From assembly GCA_964017125.1 (NCBI GenBank), contig OZ024902.1:36967219-37031218 (forward strand): a stretch of 64,000 nucleotides of DNA, read 5' to 3'. This DNA is from Flabesymbios commensalis (taxonomy: Eukaryota; Annelida; Polychaeta; Terebellida; Flabelligeridae). Below the pieces are notes generated by a model. The model ran no database searches, was not told the DNA's origin, and worked only from the letters and a program-made list of their open reading frames with translations. Shown piece after piece: positions 41,735 to 53,740 of this stretch (position 1 is its first letter; every line of letters begins with the position of its first letter). The translations under genes were made by a program, and so were the position numbers.

Positions 41735-41803
41735 CGCGAGACGTTGAACCGGCGTTGGGCCAGCGTCGCAGACGCTGGCCCAACGCCGGTTCAACGTCTC
41801 GCG
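41735..41803. repeat. H1 hairpin, perfect 33-base arms
   Basis: CGCGAGACGTTGAACCGGCG begins the arm; GCGTC/GCA/GACGC is the closing loop. No mismatch by eye; it lacks the TTTAATGTTGG segment and the CCCAGCAAAC ends. Confidence 0.9.
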
Positions 41804-42401
41804 GGTGTACCTGTACGTATAGTGGTTGAGTCGTGAGTTAAGGCAGGGTGGCGGCGTGAGTGGGGCTTGTGAAATGGTGCGATGATGTGACTGGTACAGT
41901 CATCACGTTTGGTCTTATACCCGGCCAAATATGGACCGGCAGCCGCAGCGACACCGCGCGGACAAAACAGCCTCCTAGGAAGACCTTTTCCCCCCGCGGC
42001 CTCCGCTTCTCATCCAAACCAAACCGTGCAGGTTTGACTTGTTGTCCCGCGCTGCTTGAATATTGGCTAAATTTTCGGCCATAGGTGATAAGTGTAGGTG
42101 AATTATTAAATACGCTAATGCATAGGGCCTTTTGTATCAGTAAAAAATGAACAAAATATCATTTATTTCAGAGACAGATCAAGCGATTCAACTCGTTAGC
42201 AACTCTGGTCAGCGATTCAGGACTTGTAAAAATAAAAAAATTAGTTCTGTCACTAAGCGAATTCGGGTTTGCATCTTTTGCATAGGAAATGACACATCGA
42301 ATAGGCCCTAACGTTACAGAGAATGAGCATAACAAAACCCGTGTAGGCCTATATGGGTTGTAAATAAGCTTTGTTTTTTTCGCCCCCGGGGCGCATAGGG
42401 T

Positions 42402-42510
42402 CCCCGGCAAACACAAGACGTTAAGCCAATGGTGATTTAATGTTGGCCCACCTTCGTGCGACGGTGGGCCAACATTAAGCAAGCATTGGTTCAACGTATT
42501 GTGCTTGTCG
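42402..42510. repeat. H1 hairpin element
   Basis: CCCCGGCAAACACAAGACG to CGTATTGTGCTTGTCG; centre CCTTCGTGCGACGG has an insertion. Confidence 0.83.
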
Positions 42511-42728
42511 TGTTCTCTGTGCGGATACAGTCACGCCGCTGTCGGGGAGCACCCAGCTATCGATGACGTCAGCGTTGTGTGTGGTGCTGATTCATTCATT
42601 CACGGTGAAGATGACTGGCATCCAGGGGCTTCGTGTCCGTGTCCAAGTATCGACACTCTCTTTATTCCATATAAGGCGTTTGTTTGGAATGTGAAGTTGA
42701 CTGGTGTGTGCTCGTTAGTTTTAGAAAT

Positions 42729-42772
42729 GCCCAGCAGACATTGAATCAATGTTAGTTCAACGTTGATCCAGC
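42729..42772. repeat. H1 fragment
   Basis: CCCAGCAGACATTGAATCAATG then TTAGTTCAACGTTGATCC; centre lost. Confidence 0.5.
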
Positions 42773-43017
42773 CGCCAAAATAACAATAATGAAAACTCGT
42801 TTTGCTATGGTTTGACGCACATGATTGCACAATTTATGGCTTCTGAATGACTTGGACTTCAGAAATTATTTTCCGATGTTTTTTTAATAATTAGGTTTTT
42901 TTTAGACGTCTTGTCCTCAATAAAAAATAGTTAATAGTTTCTCTATAAGATGGTTTAAAAAGAAGTAAATATGTTGTAATTTTAAAATATATTTTTTTAT
43001 TTTGATGTAGGAGATAA

Positions 43018-43475
43018 GAATACAGACAGACAGACATTTTATTGACAGAAAAGAAAAGTCATTACAGACTTATTTGTCATAGAAATGAAAGAGATATATG
43101 TACATGTATATAGAAGATTGTTAATTTGTTAAAATCATATGACAATATGCATGGTATGACATACACAACTAAAATCATGTTAAGTGGCATTGCCAAAATA
43201 AAAACTGTGTACTTCGATAATATAAATGACTACTACTAAAAATGAGTTAAAAGGCATTGACAAGATAACATAGAGGTCTATCATTTTGTTTCCCGCACCA
43301 AAACCAGAGATAGAATAGCTACTATGTATGACATACTAATTATATATAGTGGCAAAAAAGACACTCTGGAAAGCGTAGAAACCTAAAATATATACAAGTG
43401 CATAATTATACTACGGAGTATGCAATAGGACAATGGTAAAAATTAAAAGGTATTTTTTAAAATTAAATATAATAT
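43018..43475 (-). mobile_element. LINE 3' end with (TCTG)n tail, second copy
   Basis: The reverse complement follows 31018-31450 along its full length. The plus strand starts with CAGACAGACAGACATTTTAT and shares ATTACAGACTTATTTGTCAT. The LINE body is absent, as expected for a 5'-truncated insertion. Confidence 0.82.
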
Positions 43476-43901
43476 CATGCAAGTACAATAAATGTGGCAT
43501 AAGCAGGTAGCTCCGAGTCATGTGACCATGCAAGCACAGTCGCTATGAGCGCGGAGATTCCCTGATATTGACTAGTGGTGCAAACTTTACGACGTAATAA
43601 CAGTGGTAATGCCGGTTAAAAATTATTTGTGCAATTCACACAGGACATGGCCCTCGCACAAAAACATTACAGCTTATTTTATTTCACTATATTGTTTATT
43701 TCATACTGTTTTAATCACGACCTAGTTAGTACCACATACTCGGAGTTACAATCGAAGAAAAACATTCCCGACTAGAGAAAATCAGTTGACTTAGCAACTC
43801 TGAAATCCTCCGTAAGGCCCCACCTCGTCTGATAACAAAGGCGACGGAAACGTCCCTGACCGTGTGGGCCCTTCATAGAAGAAAGTAACCGCAAATTCAA
43901 G

Positions 43902-44053
43902 AGTGGCCCAATGTTGGGCCAACGTAGCAACCATTGGCCCATCATTGATCACTGTGCGTGTGACATTATCTCCCAACAAACACAAATTGGAACACCGTCT
44001 ACGACGCCGAGGCAGCATTAAGCCAACATTAATTTAACATTGGTCCAACGTCC
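43902..44053. repeat. Two eroded H1 units
   Basis: 43902-43951 has GGCCCAATGTTGGGCC; 43972-44053 starts CCCAACAAACACAAATTGG and has CCGTCTACGACGCCG. Confidence 0.6.
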
Positions 44054-44460
44054 TATTATAACATTTTAGTATAACAAACAGATCGTCAGTAAGTTATTAT
44101 ACTGACAATCTAATTTTATGCTGACAATGATGCCCACATATCTGACAATGGTTCTATTTAATTGCAGGTATTATTTGCCTCATAGCTACGGTTTTTGTTC
44201 GTTTTTTTTTTCGCAGGTATGGTTACCTAAAGGCCCCATAGCAAACGCATATTAAATGCCTATAATAGCCTGGATTCCTATATTATGTAAAGTGACAAAC
44301 ATCTTAAAGGGACTAGCCCAGGCTAAAATCATCAAAAAATCGGTGATTTTATTTCGGCTTCTTAATATGACCATATGATGTAAACATGTCCATAGACTAG
44401 AAATGTAAAGGTTTTTTATATTTTGTGCTGCGCATATTATGTGCTCCTTGCAATTTATAG

Positions 44461-44541
44461 CCCAGCAAACACGAGGCGTTAGTCCGATGTTGGGCTGACG
44501 TTGGCCTATCGTCTACGACGCTGGCCCAACATTTTGCTGGG
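44461..44541. repeat. H1 hairpin, right arm deleted
   Basis: CCCAGCAAACACGAGGCG and centre ATCGTCTACGACGC, then CCCAACATTTTGCTGGG joins the inner right arm straight to the outer end. Confidence 0.78.
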
Positions 44542-44746
44542 AGGGCTCTAGTGTGAAGATCTCTTGTGTGTGTGCACAGAGTGAAACATTTCTTACGATA
44601 GTGATACCGCATAATGTCTCATAAAATTATTATAATTACCATTGGTGAAATAATTACATTGTCAAAGAATCACAGCTCAGTCCATTTCAGAGGCGACATG
44701 GAGTAATCAACCATTGCTGCCTGCTATCATTGGAGTACATTTTCAT

Positions 44747-44970
44747 TTTAACCCTTTAACCGCCACATTATTCAATTTTTGAATTTTCACTCACTTGCAG
44801 TTGTGTCTCACTGACGCGATCCACAACTTCAAGTGAGTGAAAATTATTCAGATTTGACAAAATGGCGGTCAACTCTTTTCAAATCTTGCTGATTGATGTC
44901 ACATATTATCTTTAACATATTTAAAATGTGGTACCTGATGTGCTAATAAAAAAATGAAAACCCGAATAGG
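44747..44970 (-). mobile_element. R1 MITE, copy b
   Basis: TTTTAACCCTTTAACCGCC start and hairpin with GTGTCTCACTGACGCGATC. The right end is lost after AACCCGAATA. Confidence 0.8.
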
Positions 44971-44971
44971 G

Positions 44972-45829
44972 TTAGGGAAACAGATTTTACTATAAAAATT
45001 GTTAAGTGCGTTTACCATTAAATATTACTGAATAAAAGTTATGTTAATTACGCATAACATGTAGCAAATCGTACCGGTAAGCTCACTTAACATGTTCTTG
45101 CAAATAAGAAGTCACAAACTAGAAATGTGAGCCCCCTAAACATGATTTTACAAATATCAACAATACTAGTATTCATATTTAATGTGCAAAAGTATTCAGA
45201 TAAATGGTTTGTGAATATATATCTAATCGATATCCGTGATTTCTGGAAAAAAATCGCATAAAGCAATAAGATGGTTATGTCAGTTACCATAAAATATTGT
45301 GATATTGAGCTTGAACACTATTTGCAAATGCTAATTACATGTAACAAACATTAAAAATGTGCGCAAGGCATGCTGGGATTACTAAAATTAGACCTACTTT
45401 ACCATTACTATTGATGAACAAACTTATTTTACTCAGAAACTCTGACTGGAAAAAAATTTGAACTAAAACTTCAAAGTCGTTTTTCTAAAAACTATGAAAC
45501 ATGCACGTAACAGGTTATTGCACAGAGTCATTCAATTGTTTTAACAGTAGTATCATTGCTGGCCTTATCAAGTCTTCATGACCCACCCCCCTTCAGCTGT
45601 AATCATGTTCTGAAAGACACATTTTTAAAACATCACACTAATAATGTTGATTTCTGATCCATTCAATGTCTCCTTTCATGTAAATATATTATAATTGTAT
45701 GCAGCTTACTCAAAGACAGACTACTAAAAGAACATGCTAGAAACTAATATTCGATGTCTGCCTGTCGGCCTAATGATGTAATACAAGCCAGCTTTTAAAT
45801 CCGTAGCGTCAAGTGTATTTTTTTAGAGA
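44972..45829. other. No supported gene
   Basis: AT-rich, no recognised repeat. Confidence 0.5.
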
Positions 45830-45836
45830 TTCACCA

Positions 45837-45905
45837 GAAATGGTCACCCACTTGAAGTTGTGTCTCGCTACCGCGATCTACAACTTCAAGTGGGTGACCA
45901 TTCAT
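45837..45905. repeat. R3-type hairpin core
   Basis: ATGGTCACCCACTTGAAGTTG and its exact mirror around TCTCGCTACCGCGATC. The stem extends into ATGGTCACC, replacing the usual ATTTTCACC on both sides. Confidence 0.8.
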
Positions 45906-46179
45906 CTGGTTTGGTTGCCTGAGTTCAGGTGTAGTGTACTAGTCTCAGTTGAACCATGGACCCGTGACATTATGGCCTACCTCTCCATCTTGGCACCCTG
46001 CCTCAATTAAATATAATAGTGCTGTTCTGCACACAAGTGGTTGTTTACATGTGTATGCGTATACATGGACTACAGTCATGTAGATAGATTTATACAAATA
46101 TATTTATAATGTATAGCAAAATTATAATGAAACGGTCGTCCCCCCAAAAATGTAGACTAGCTTCTTCAATGTTGATTTT

Positions 46180-46250
46180 CAAAGCCAAAAGGCAGCAACT
46201 TCCCACTTCTCAAGTGCGCAGATACTGTCCTTTGGCTCCGCAACGCAGAA
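46180..46250. repeat. H2 hairpin, diverged
   Basis: CAAAGCCAAAAGGCAGCAAC and CAGATACTGTCCTTTGGCTC; turn CACTTCTCAAGTG. Confidence 0.7.
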
Positions 46251-46439
46251 TATTACAAAGCATTTGATTAGGCTCCAATGTAAATAAAAGGTCGTCTTCA
46301 ATACTTTACGAGTGGCTGATCCCATCTTTTGTACCATCATAGCGAGTCAGGAAATATTATGAGAGAGAACATTATGAAATAGTGCAATAAAAAGATAATG
46401 CTATGTGGAATTGTTTTATTTATTATTAATAAAGTAGTG

Positions 46440-46935
46440 CTATTAATGACGATAGGTATTTGGCTTCATATGCATTTACGTGAAAGTTCGTGCTCAACTT
46501 TGGAGTTTCGCTGATTAGTGCATACTCTAGTATTAAAATTATGAATTTCTAAAACAATTTTGAAAGTGCACAGGACGACAAATATAATAAAATATTTCAA
46601 ATAAAATGGTAGCTGTTGAACGTAATGTAAGTCACTTGTTTTCAATACGTTAAGCTTTCTAAATATTGTATCAGTATGATAAATTAAATGACTTTTGTCT
46701 ATTATTTGAAAAGCTTTTTTTTCAATTTGCGGAGACATTTAGAATCGTGTTCCAATGTTAGTAAGCAGTGGCTAAGATGTGGGAGAATAAAAAATGTAAA
46801 TTGTTATGAGTTTTGTTTAAGGAACTGGTGTTTTGATTTATTAATTAATCCAATAGCTTTAGATATTTTATTTGCTTTTTGATCACTTACTTTTCCAAAT
46901 TAGATGTTTGTGAAAAATTAGTTCCAGAACAGCAA
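46440..46935 (-). mobile_element. LINE fragment: C-terminal part of reverse transcriptase ORF
   Basis: On the minus strand ANKISKAIGLINKSKHQFL, ILPHLSHCLLTLEHDS, KLKKKLF and, in another frame, YHTDTIFRKLNVLKTSDLHY follow one another. This is the order of the CR1/L2-type RT C-terminus (KISKxxGxxxxxK, YPHLxYC, PLFxKLxILKxxDLY). Stops and a frame change make it dead. Confidence 0.77.
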
Positions 46936-48223
46936 ATTGTTCAACCGTACAGACAATTGCGCCCGACAGTTTTTTATTGGACAGAATCCGCTGAGGCCGG
47001 AATTAGTCTCCGGTGAGTGAAGAAGAAGACACGTTTTTCGTACATGTTTGGGAGACCTAGATTAAGACCAAATAATTATGGTCGCTGGCATTTGGCAGTT
47101 CAGTTATTATGTTTTATGTAAATCAGGTACAGTATGCGTGTGAATTAATTCAATATACACAAAGTGAACGTGTACATACAGTCTGTTTATCAAGTTTGAC
47201 ATTATAAGCCCTATCCTTTTGATTTTGCCGTTTTGAGATTACGGTACACATGTATGCTTAGGTCCAGCTGTACGTCTTAGTAATTTCATCCTAATATGTA
47301 ATGGAATAAATAATTAATATATTTAATACATGATTTAGTACTATCGATTGAACTCTAATTATGATTTTAATTGTATTTTCTATGCATGGATAGAATTACA
47401 GCTAGCTTTGTATCTTTATTCCAAGAAAGCAAATTATCTGTCAGATTCTAATTTTAGTTTAGCTGATCAGATATGGTTGAGATGTCTAATGCGGTAAATT
47501 TTAGAATATTTTCAATGTCCGTTGGTTGTGTAATTAGAGTATATGAATTATAGTTTAAGTTCAAGCATTCAAACATACTAATGACATTTTTGTGTCTTCC
47601 ACGTATTGTATAGGGAAGTATATTGGACGTTATGTTTCATACTTATATTTTTGTGATCCACATATGCACACATTCACTACAATTTGAGGTGTTCATTTAT
47701 ACTACCTTGTAAATCATGCATACTGGGTAGAATGTATGTCGTACAAATCTTATTCTTATTCATTATATTTTCATTTGTAACTCATTCCTGTCTTCTTTGT
47801 ATTCATAACAATTGGTAGGGTGTTCGTTAAGTTCCCAAAGAGCATCAACTTATGCTTACGTGTTTTTTCTCTTTATTATGCTATTTAATTTCACCACTGT
47901 TTACTTATGACCAGCTTATATCACTTTTTAGTTCTCTTTTACATTTGTTTGCTTATAGGGTATATGCTTGATTATTTGTTTTACCATATCACTTTTTTCT
48001 GAACAAGCTCAATTTGTTCCAGTCAGCAGTACACGTCGCCGTTTGTAAGGTCAAAAGATGATCTTAGGCAGCGGGTCCTGTGTTTGTGTTTTGCTTGAAT
48101 TTTGTTATTTGTTAGCTTTTGTTTTCTTTTAAGCAATTACGTTCCCATATTCTCCATATAAATGTACCAACGAATTATTTGATCTCAATATGCATGAAAT
48201 TATATCTACTATCGTCTTTCACA

Positions 48224-48910
48224 ATGGCAGAAGATAATACACATAAAAGAGGCTTAGAGTGCAACCAAACAAACTCTTTAAACTACGTCCTCAATAATGA
48301 TGTTGGCAATGGCGAAGAGTCTATTGAAATTATTAAACACTCTCCTTACTTTGATAATGAAGAATTCATACAATTTTCTGTAGATAAAAGAAACCAGTTT
48401 ACTTTACTCAGTTTGAATATTCAGTCTATAAATGCCAAATTTGACCAGCGTCAAATATTTCTTAAAAAATGAATAAAAAATCATTTCAATTTGATGTCCT
48501 ATGTTTACAGGAAACCTGTTTAAATGAAACGAGTTGTTTTCATTACTTGATATCGAGGATTACAATTTTATACCACAAATTTCTCTTTGCAGCGCGCATG
48601 GTGGTCTGGCTTTTTATTTGCACAAACAAATATATGTTTAAAAAACTACCCATTTATGTCCAGTCCGAGGTCTGGGAAGGTTTATTTATTGAAATTTTAG
48701 GACATACCCTTAATAAAAATATTATAATTGGAAACATATACAGACCTCCGCGTGATCGCAATGAAAACTACCAAACTTTTATAAATGAACTAACGCCAAT
48801 CTTATCTGGTCTTGAATCGAGAAATTGTGAGGTATTTTTAACTGGCGATTTCAATATTGATTTGTTAAAAATCAAGAAAAAACCTATTTTTAGTGAATTT
48901 TTGACGTTAT
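48224..48910 (+). pseudogene. LINE APE-type endonuclease domain
   Basis: ATG at 48224 (MAEDNTHKRG), then FTLLSLNIQSINAKFDQ (the LNIQS-N of APE endonucleases). After a stop at 48470 comes a shift to VLCLQETCLNE (LQETxL), GNIYRPPRDRNENYQTF (YRPP) and EVFLTGDFNIDLLK (GDFNIDLL). Order and motifs match the LINE endonuclease that nicks target DNA; one break near 48470 separates the halves. Confidence 0.85.
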
Positions 48911-49599
48911 GATTTCTCATAGCTTTTACCCTAAAATCACCTTACCCACCAGACTTTCAAATAACAGAGGGACCCTTATTGAAAATATTTATTGTAAGCT
49001 TTCAAAATCATCAACAGCTCTTCAGGAATTTTAATAAGTGGTCTTTCTGATCACCTGCCATATTTTCTTTCAATAAACTTATGCAAAAATCGTGAAATAC
49101 ATGATAAATTTATTTACACAAATAGACATTCAAGTGATTCGTTTAATAAATTTAAAGCGGCAGTTGCTGCCGCTGAGATTCTAGAAAAAATGAATAGTGA
49201 TATAAATGAGAATCCAAATTACAATTACGATATAATTCATAACACTCTTGTAACATTAAAACAAAAATATTTACCAAGCAAAAAAGTTAAATTTAAAACG
49301 TTAGAAAAAAGTTAAAACATAAATTTTCCGAGTGGATTACCACAGGAATAGTGAATTCAATTAATTTTCGAGATAAATTATACAAAAAGCTCTAAAGAAC
49401 ACCGACATAAACTCTGTGGAATTTGAAGCAAGAAAAAATAATTTACATACCTATAATGTTATACTAAACATAAATATCTACTTAACGAAAAAAAAATACT
49501 ATCACAATTTGAACAGTATAAGCGTGATATTAAAAAGACCTGGTCAACAATTAGCACTATATTACATAAAAAGGGGAAGAAAATCACTCCTGAATATAT

Positions 49600-50302
49600 C
49601 ATTAAAAATGGACTAGTCATAAGAGAACCGGAATCAATTGTTAATAATTTTAGCGAATATTTTGCAAATATTAGCCCGAACTTAGCAGCAAAAATTAAAA
49701 ATTGTCATGGTAGCTCGCATAAAAATTATCTCCGAAATCCGTCTCTGTTAAAATTTAGTTTCACTACAGTTGATCAATCTTGTATTTCTAAAATAATTGA
49801 TGATTTTGCTCCAAAAAATAGTTCTGGACATGATGAGGTTTTCCAATTCGTTAATAAAGCTTATTAAAGATCACCTGATTAGATCACCTTTGACAATTAC
49901 TGTAAACCAATCTCTGACGACGGGCATATTTCCACAAAAATTAATATAGCCAAAGTTTCTCCCTTATATAAAAATTCAGATGCAACAATTATTGAAAATT
50001 ATAGACCTATTTCTCTTCTTACAGTTATATCAAAAAATTTTGAAAAAGTTATTTTTCAGCAAATAAATAAATATTTTACAGAAAATAAATTATTCAATAT
50101 TAGTCAATATGGCTTCCGTAAGAATCTTTCCACTGAATTAGCTGCCCTTGAATTAATTGACAGACTAACAACGTATATGAATAATGGAGACATCCCTATA
50201 ACCATTTTTCTCGACCTAAGTAAAGCTTTTGATACATTCAATCACTCCATATTATTAGACAAATTAAAACACTATGGTATTAAGGACTGCGCATTAAATT
50301 GA
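49600..50302 (+). pseudogene. LINE reverse transcriptase, N-terminal half
   Basis: NGLVIREPESIVNNFSEYFA linker, SGHDE, then [37 protein letters not shown] and [17 protein letters not shown] (the first catalytic Asp in LDLSKAFD). The frame changes around 49850-49960. The second catalytic motif is absent. Confidence 0.85.
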
Positions 50303-50697
50303 GTCTCCTTGAAAATTACACGGAGAATTGTATTGTTGAAAATTGCTATGTCTGCCATCGTTTGGCTGCCCAATAAATAATTAACTCTAACCTCTTAATG
50401 TCTTTGAAAATATCAAAGGTGTATAAATTGTCAATGTTTTCATCATTTGGTATGTTTATGAGAATTTATTTACAATAATTTGCTTTATGTATATGGTATT
50501 TTTCCTTTTTACTGTATGTATGTTTATTTGTTTGTATTTTTATCATGTAAAATGTTTGGTGCACAGTTATTATTTTTTAATTACAAGGTGGCCTCCATGT
50601 TAGCGGCTTAATGTCTTAATGGAGTTCTCCTAAACCTATTCCTTTTATATATTACTAAAAAAATGTTATATATAATTATGGTTAAGTAAAGTTTATT

Positions 50698-50752
50698 CTT
50701 CTTCTTCTTCTTCTTCTTCTTCTTCTTTTTCTTCTTCTTCTTCTTCTTCTTA
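50698..50752 (+). repeat. (TTC)n LINE tail
   Basis: Pure TTC units apart from one TTTTC. On the minus strand it gives a polylysine frame, which is not a gene. Confidence 0.92.
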
Positions 50753-51292
50753 TAACTGTGTATATCATCTAAGCCCATATTACCCCGCAACATCTGCGTG
50801 CCAGCTGGTTCTTAAAGAGGGTGAACTAAGTTGACTATTTTGTTGGCAGAGGTCTTGCCAGGGTTTTTACTCGCTGTCGATCAATCACGAGTTTTGATCT
50901 TAATGACATTTTACTCATGGGATGTTCATACTTTTCAAGTCCTTGGTGAAATCATTAGACGCCAAGTCATTACTAAAATTATAAGACGGTTGACGACTGT
51001 CATGGGTGTAAACAAGACTGCTTATTATCAGTTTACCAGTTCTGTTTCAGTTGGTCTTATTTACTATAATTGTCAATATATTTTCAAAAGTGTGCCACAT
51101 TGATGGAGCCTAGGCGGGGGGGGGGGGGGATCAGGGGAGGGAGGAGACCACAACATGTTGATTCAATTTCTCAGGCTATTTTTAGTCTTCTCCTTATATG
51201 GCCAATTCTCTTGTTCTGCACTTCCGATTCGGTAAGCAAGCAGTGTTCTCAGAAAAACGGGGAACGAAGATGACCGAATGTATCCATCTGTA

Positions 51293-51346
51293 GCACATAG
51301 GCAGACAGCAGTAAATGCTTACTGCTGTTTGCCTTTGCACGACAGA
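51293..51346. repeat. H2 hairpin, short
   Basis: GGCAGACAGCAGTAA and TTACTGCTGTTTGCC meet at ATGC; right end TTTGCACGACAG. Confidence 0.75.
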
Positions 51347-51736
51347 TTTGCGGCACATCACCCGATTTGTGTGTTTATGTATTTGGACGTACACCCCATT
51401 CATAATCTGGTAATACACAGCCGAGACGGGATGCACCGAAATACCCGCACAATTAAAGACACTTCTTCGAATAAAGGCTCGTTTGTTCTGTGTCCTCGTC
51501 AGATTTTCCCACTACTTGTAAAATAATGTGAAAATATAACTGATAATGTCGTATGACAAAGCTTCAAACTTGATATCAAACTATAAACTTGCACCTTTAC
51601 CTTTACTTTATAATCAAATAATTTACAAAACGCTCGTAGGAACGTTCGTAATAAATTAAAACAGTGTAAATGAATGAAGGTATATACTAATATCTGTTGG
51701 AGAGAGAGTGAATTAGTACATTGATTCTTTATCCAC

Positions 51737-51925
51737 TATGGTATTTCATTTAAATTTTCACCCACTTGAAGTTGTGTCGGTACCGCGACCCACAACTTCA
51801 AGTGGGTGAAAATGACATGGTTTAATTTGTAAACGAACTTTTGCAAATCTTGACGTTTAAACACTCATTTCATGCTGATAAAACAGATAAAAACAATTAT
51901 AGTCGTGAATTAAGATTACCACTGT
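51737..51925 (+). mobile_element. R3 MITE, partial
   Basis: Perfect stem TTTTCACCCACTTGAAGTTG around TGTCGGTACCGCGACC, then TTTGCAAATCTTGACG and ACAATTATAGTCGTG. Confidence 0.72.
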
Positions 51926-52067
51926 GCCTGAACGTGTAGAATGCAGGGTGCGGCATTTTAGGTACAACATCCCTGCAATATGTTGACAACATACACTAAA
52001 TAGAACTGTACTCCACCCGTTTATATTCTACATCATTCATAACAACCTGCTTGATTAATTCGTGCAC

Positions 52068-52275
52068 TGAGCATGGTGTAGTGGTTACCGCTGCCTGCCT
52101 ATCACACCAGAGCGTGTTCGCCCCCCCCCCCATTTTTTTCAAAGCAACAAAAATGTTTCTTCCCATCCGCTCGTATAAATATTCAGTATCATTCATTCAT
52201 TCATTCATTCATTCATTCATTCATTCATTCATTCATTCATTCATTCATTCATTCATTCATTCATTTATTCATTCA
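52068..52275 (+). mobile_element. SINE head joined to (ATTC)n
   Basis: GGTGTAGTGGTTACCGCTGC (box-A-like), a poly-C stretch where the box B lay, AAAATGTTTCTTCCCATCCG, then a jump into (ATTC)n at 52190. The whole second module is gone. Confidence 0.78.
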
Positions 52276-52289
52276 TTTGTTAATTTAAT

Positions 52290-52349
52290 TCTGCCATCGC
52301 GTGCGCGTTTTACTTCACCTTGCTGGACATCGTCGATGACAACGACCAG
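52290..52349 (+). CDS. Possible exon remnant with good donor
   Basis: The frame SAIACAFYFTLLDIVDDNDQ runs into CAG/GTAAGG in phase 0; it reads like a membrane-helix end followed by acidic residues. There is no AG between the (ATTC)n array ending near 52275 and the frame, so no normal acceptor exists; the SINE and its array may have replaced it. Left as a remnant or chance frame. Confidence 0.2.
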
Positions 52350-52493
52350 GTAAGGGAGCCGCGGTGAAACACTGTAATATTTGATATAATATAAAACTGA
52401 TTGCTACTAATTGACCAAGAGATCGATTTACGTTTTGTCTGTCACCCTGTGAAGTGGCAGACACCACCCTTTGATATCAGGATGAGGTTATGT

Positions 52494-52566
52494 TCTGCCG
52501 TGCAAAGTCAAAAGGTAGTATCTGATTACTTTACAAGCAACCAGATACTGCCTTTTCACTTAGCAG
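52494..52566. repeat. H2 hairpin
   Basis: CTGCCGTGCAAAGTCAAAAG and mirror with GATTACTTTACAAGCAACC turn. Confidence 0.78.
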
Positions 52567-52569
52567 GGC

Positions 52570-53110
52570 CGTGTTGACGTCACACGTCAGCTGATCGGGA
52601 TCGTTCAGATATGCATTATTAATTCCACTCGTAGAAAAAATATTCCATGCTTAAAATCAAATGAAACTATATAGGTTTTTATGTTAGAAATAGGTATGAT
52701 AGCTATGAAAAAGATTCTTGGTTGTGCTGAATGGCAAAATCAATTAAGGTAAATTTGGCCACTTTCTCTCTGGGTGAAAGTCTATGCTTGTGCAAAATCT
52801 GTAGTTGGTTCATCAACGGCAAGGTGGTCTGCATAACCATGACACATAGGCCTACATACATGTATGATCCGTTCTTGTATTCTCATAGATTGGCGACTCA
52901 TTATGTTCGACAGAACATGCTATTCTGTTTTTGAAGATGGGGGGGGGGGGGGTCAGATTATGAGATTCTCAGTATCTCTTAGTCTACCTGTAAGTTTTGT
53001 GTACTTTATCCTGAATTGATTATTATACTTTAGGCCGCTTCATAGTGTCACCCACATACTGTATGAAACTGGTATGGTTACCAAGTTGGTAATAATTAAT
53101 AGTCGATTAA
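52570..53110. other. No supported gene
   Basis: AT-rich with one G run at 52941. Confidence 0.45.
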
Positions 53111-53114
53111 ATTT

Positions 53115-53360
53115 TTAACCCTTTAACCGCCGGTGCCGCATATATTCGGGTTTTCATTTCTTATTAGAACATTAAGTACCACCTTTTAAACATGTTAAAG
53201 ATAAAATGTGATATCAATCAGCAATATTTGGAAACAGTTGACCTCCATTTTGTCAAATCTGAATAATTTTCACTCACTTGAAGTTGTGGATCGCGTCAGC
53301 GAGACACAACTTCAAGTGGGTGAAAATTCAGATTGAATATTTTGGCGGTTAAAGGGTAAT
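53115..53360 (+). mobile_element. R1 MITE, copy c
   Basis: TTAACCCTTTAACCGCC start and GGCGGTTAAAGGGTAA end; hairpin core GTGGATCGCGTCAGCGAG. Confidence 0.87.
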
Positions 53361-53494
53361 GGAATAATCTTTCGTGTGGTATACTATGGATCTTCTCATT
53401 TGTTCAAAGACACATGACGTTGAATTAAATAGCGGATCAACAATTCACCAAGTTTAATTTGCTACATGTTGCCCATGCGAAGCTGTGCAACCCC

Positions 53495-53575
53495 AAGTAT
53501 ATATACTAGTCTCCCGATCTACGACGTCGGCCAAAGACTAGATCAACATTGTATATATCTACTTATCGTGTTTAC
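53495..53575. repeat. Eroded H1-like hairpin
   Basis: GTATATATACTAGTCTCC and AAAGACTAGATCAAC around CGATCTACGACGTCGG. Confidence 0.5.
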
Positions 53576-53740
53576 TTGTAATTACTCCCACAGTGCAGTC
53601 TGATGTGTTGTTCGATATTTTCCAATTGCAAAATGCGGGAATGTGATATAATCTAGGCCTATCTCTCAGAAACTTCCCCCATTATTAAAATATTTATGGT
53701 TTCAGAATCATTTTCTCGGTGTAAATATTCTATGATAGCT

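Larger units (their letters stand above)
46945..50760 (+). mobile_element. CR1/L2-like LINE, internally deleted, (TTC)n tail
   Basis: The APE endonuclease is at about 48224-48910 and the RT start at about 49600-50300. Then the RT stops after [18 protein letters not shown], and a 3' region of about 450 bases runs to AAAGTTTATTC followed by TTC repeats (50698-50752). The YADD half of the RT is missing. 46945-48220 is taken as 5' region because nothing else is seen there; that border is a guess. Confidence 0.8.

Noticed and set aside
41860-42084. 74-residue GC-rich frame
   Set aside because: No splice sites or family resemblance; the composition peak alone is not enough.
42499-42744. Cys-rich frame MCLSCSLCGYSHAAVGEH
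   Set aside because: Its start overlaps an H1 hairpin arm and it contains a short ATTC stretch; no acceptor or donor pair fits.
50608-50793. Polylysine frame on the minus strand
   Set aside because: It is the (TTC)n LINE tail read in reverse.
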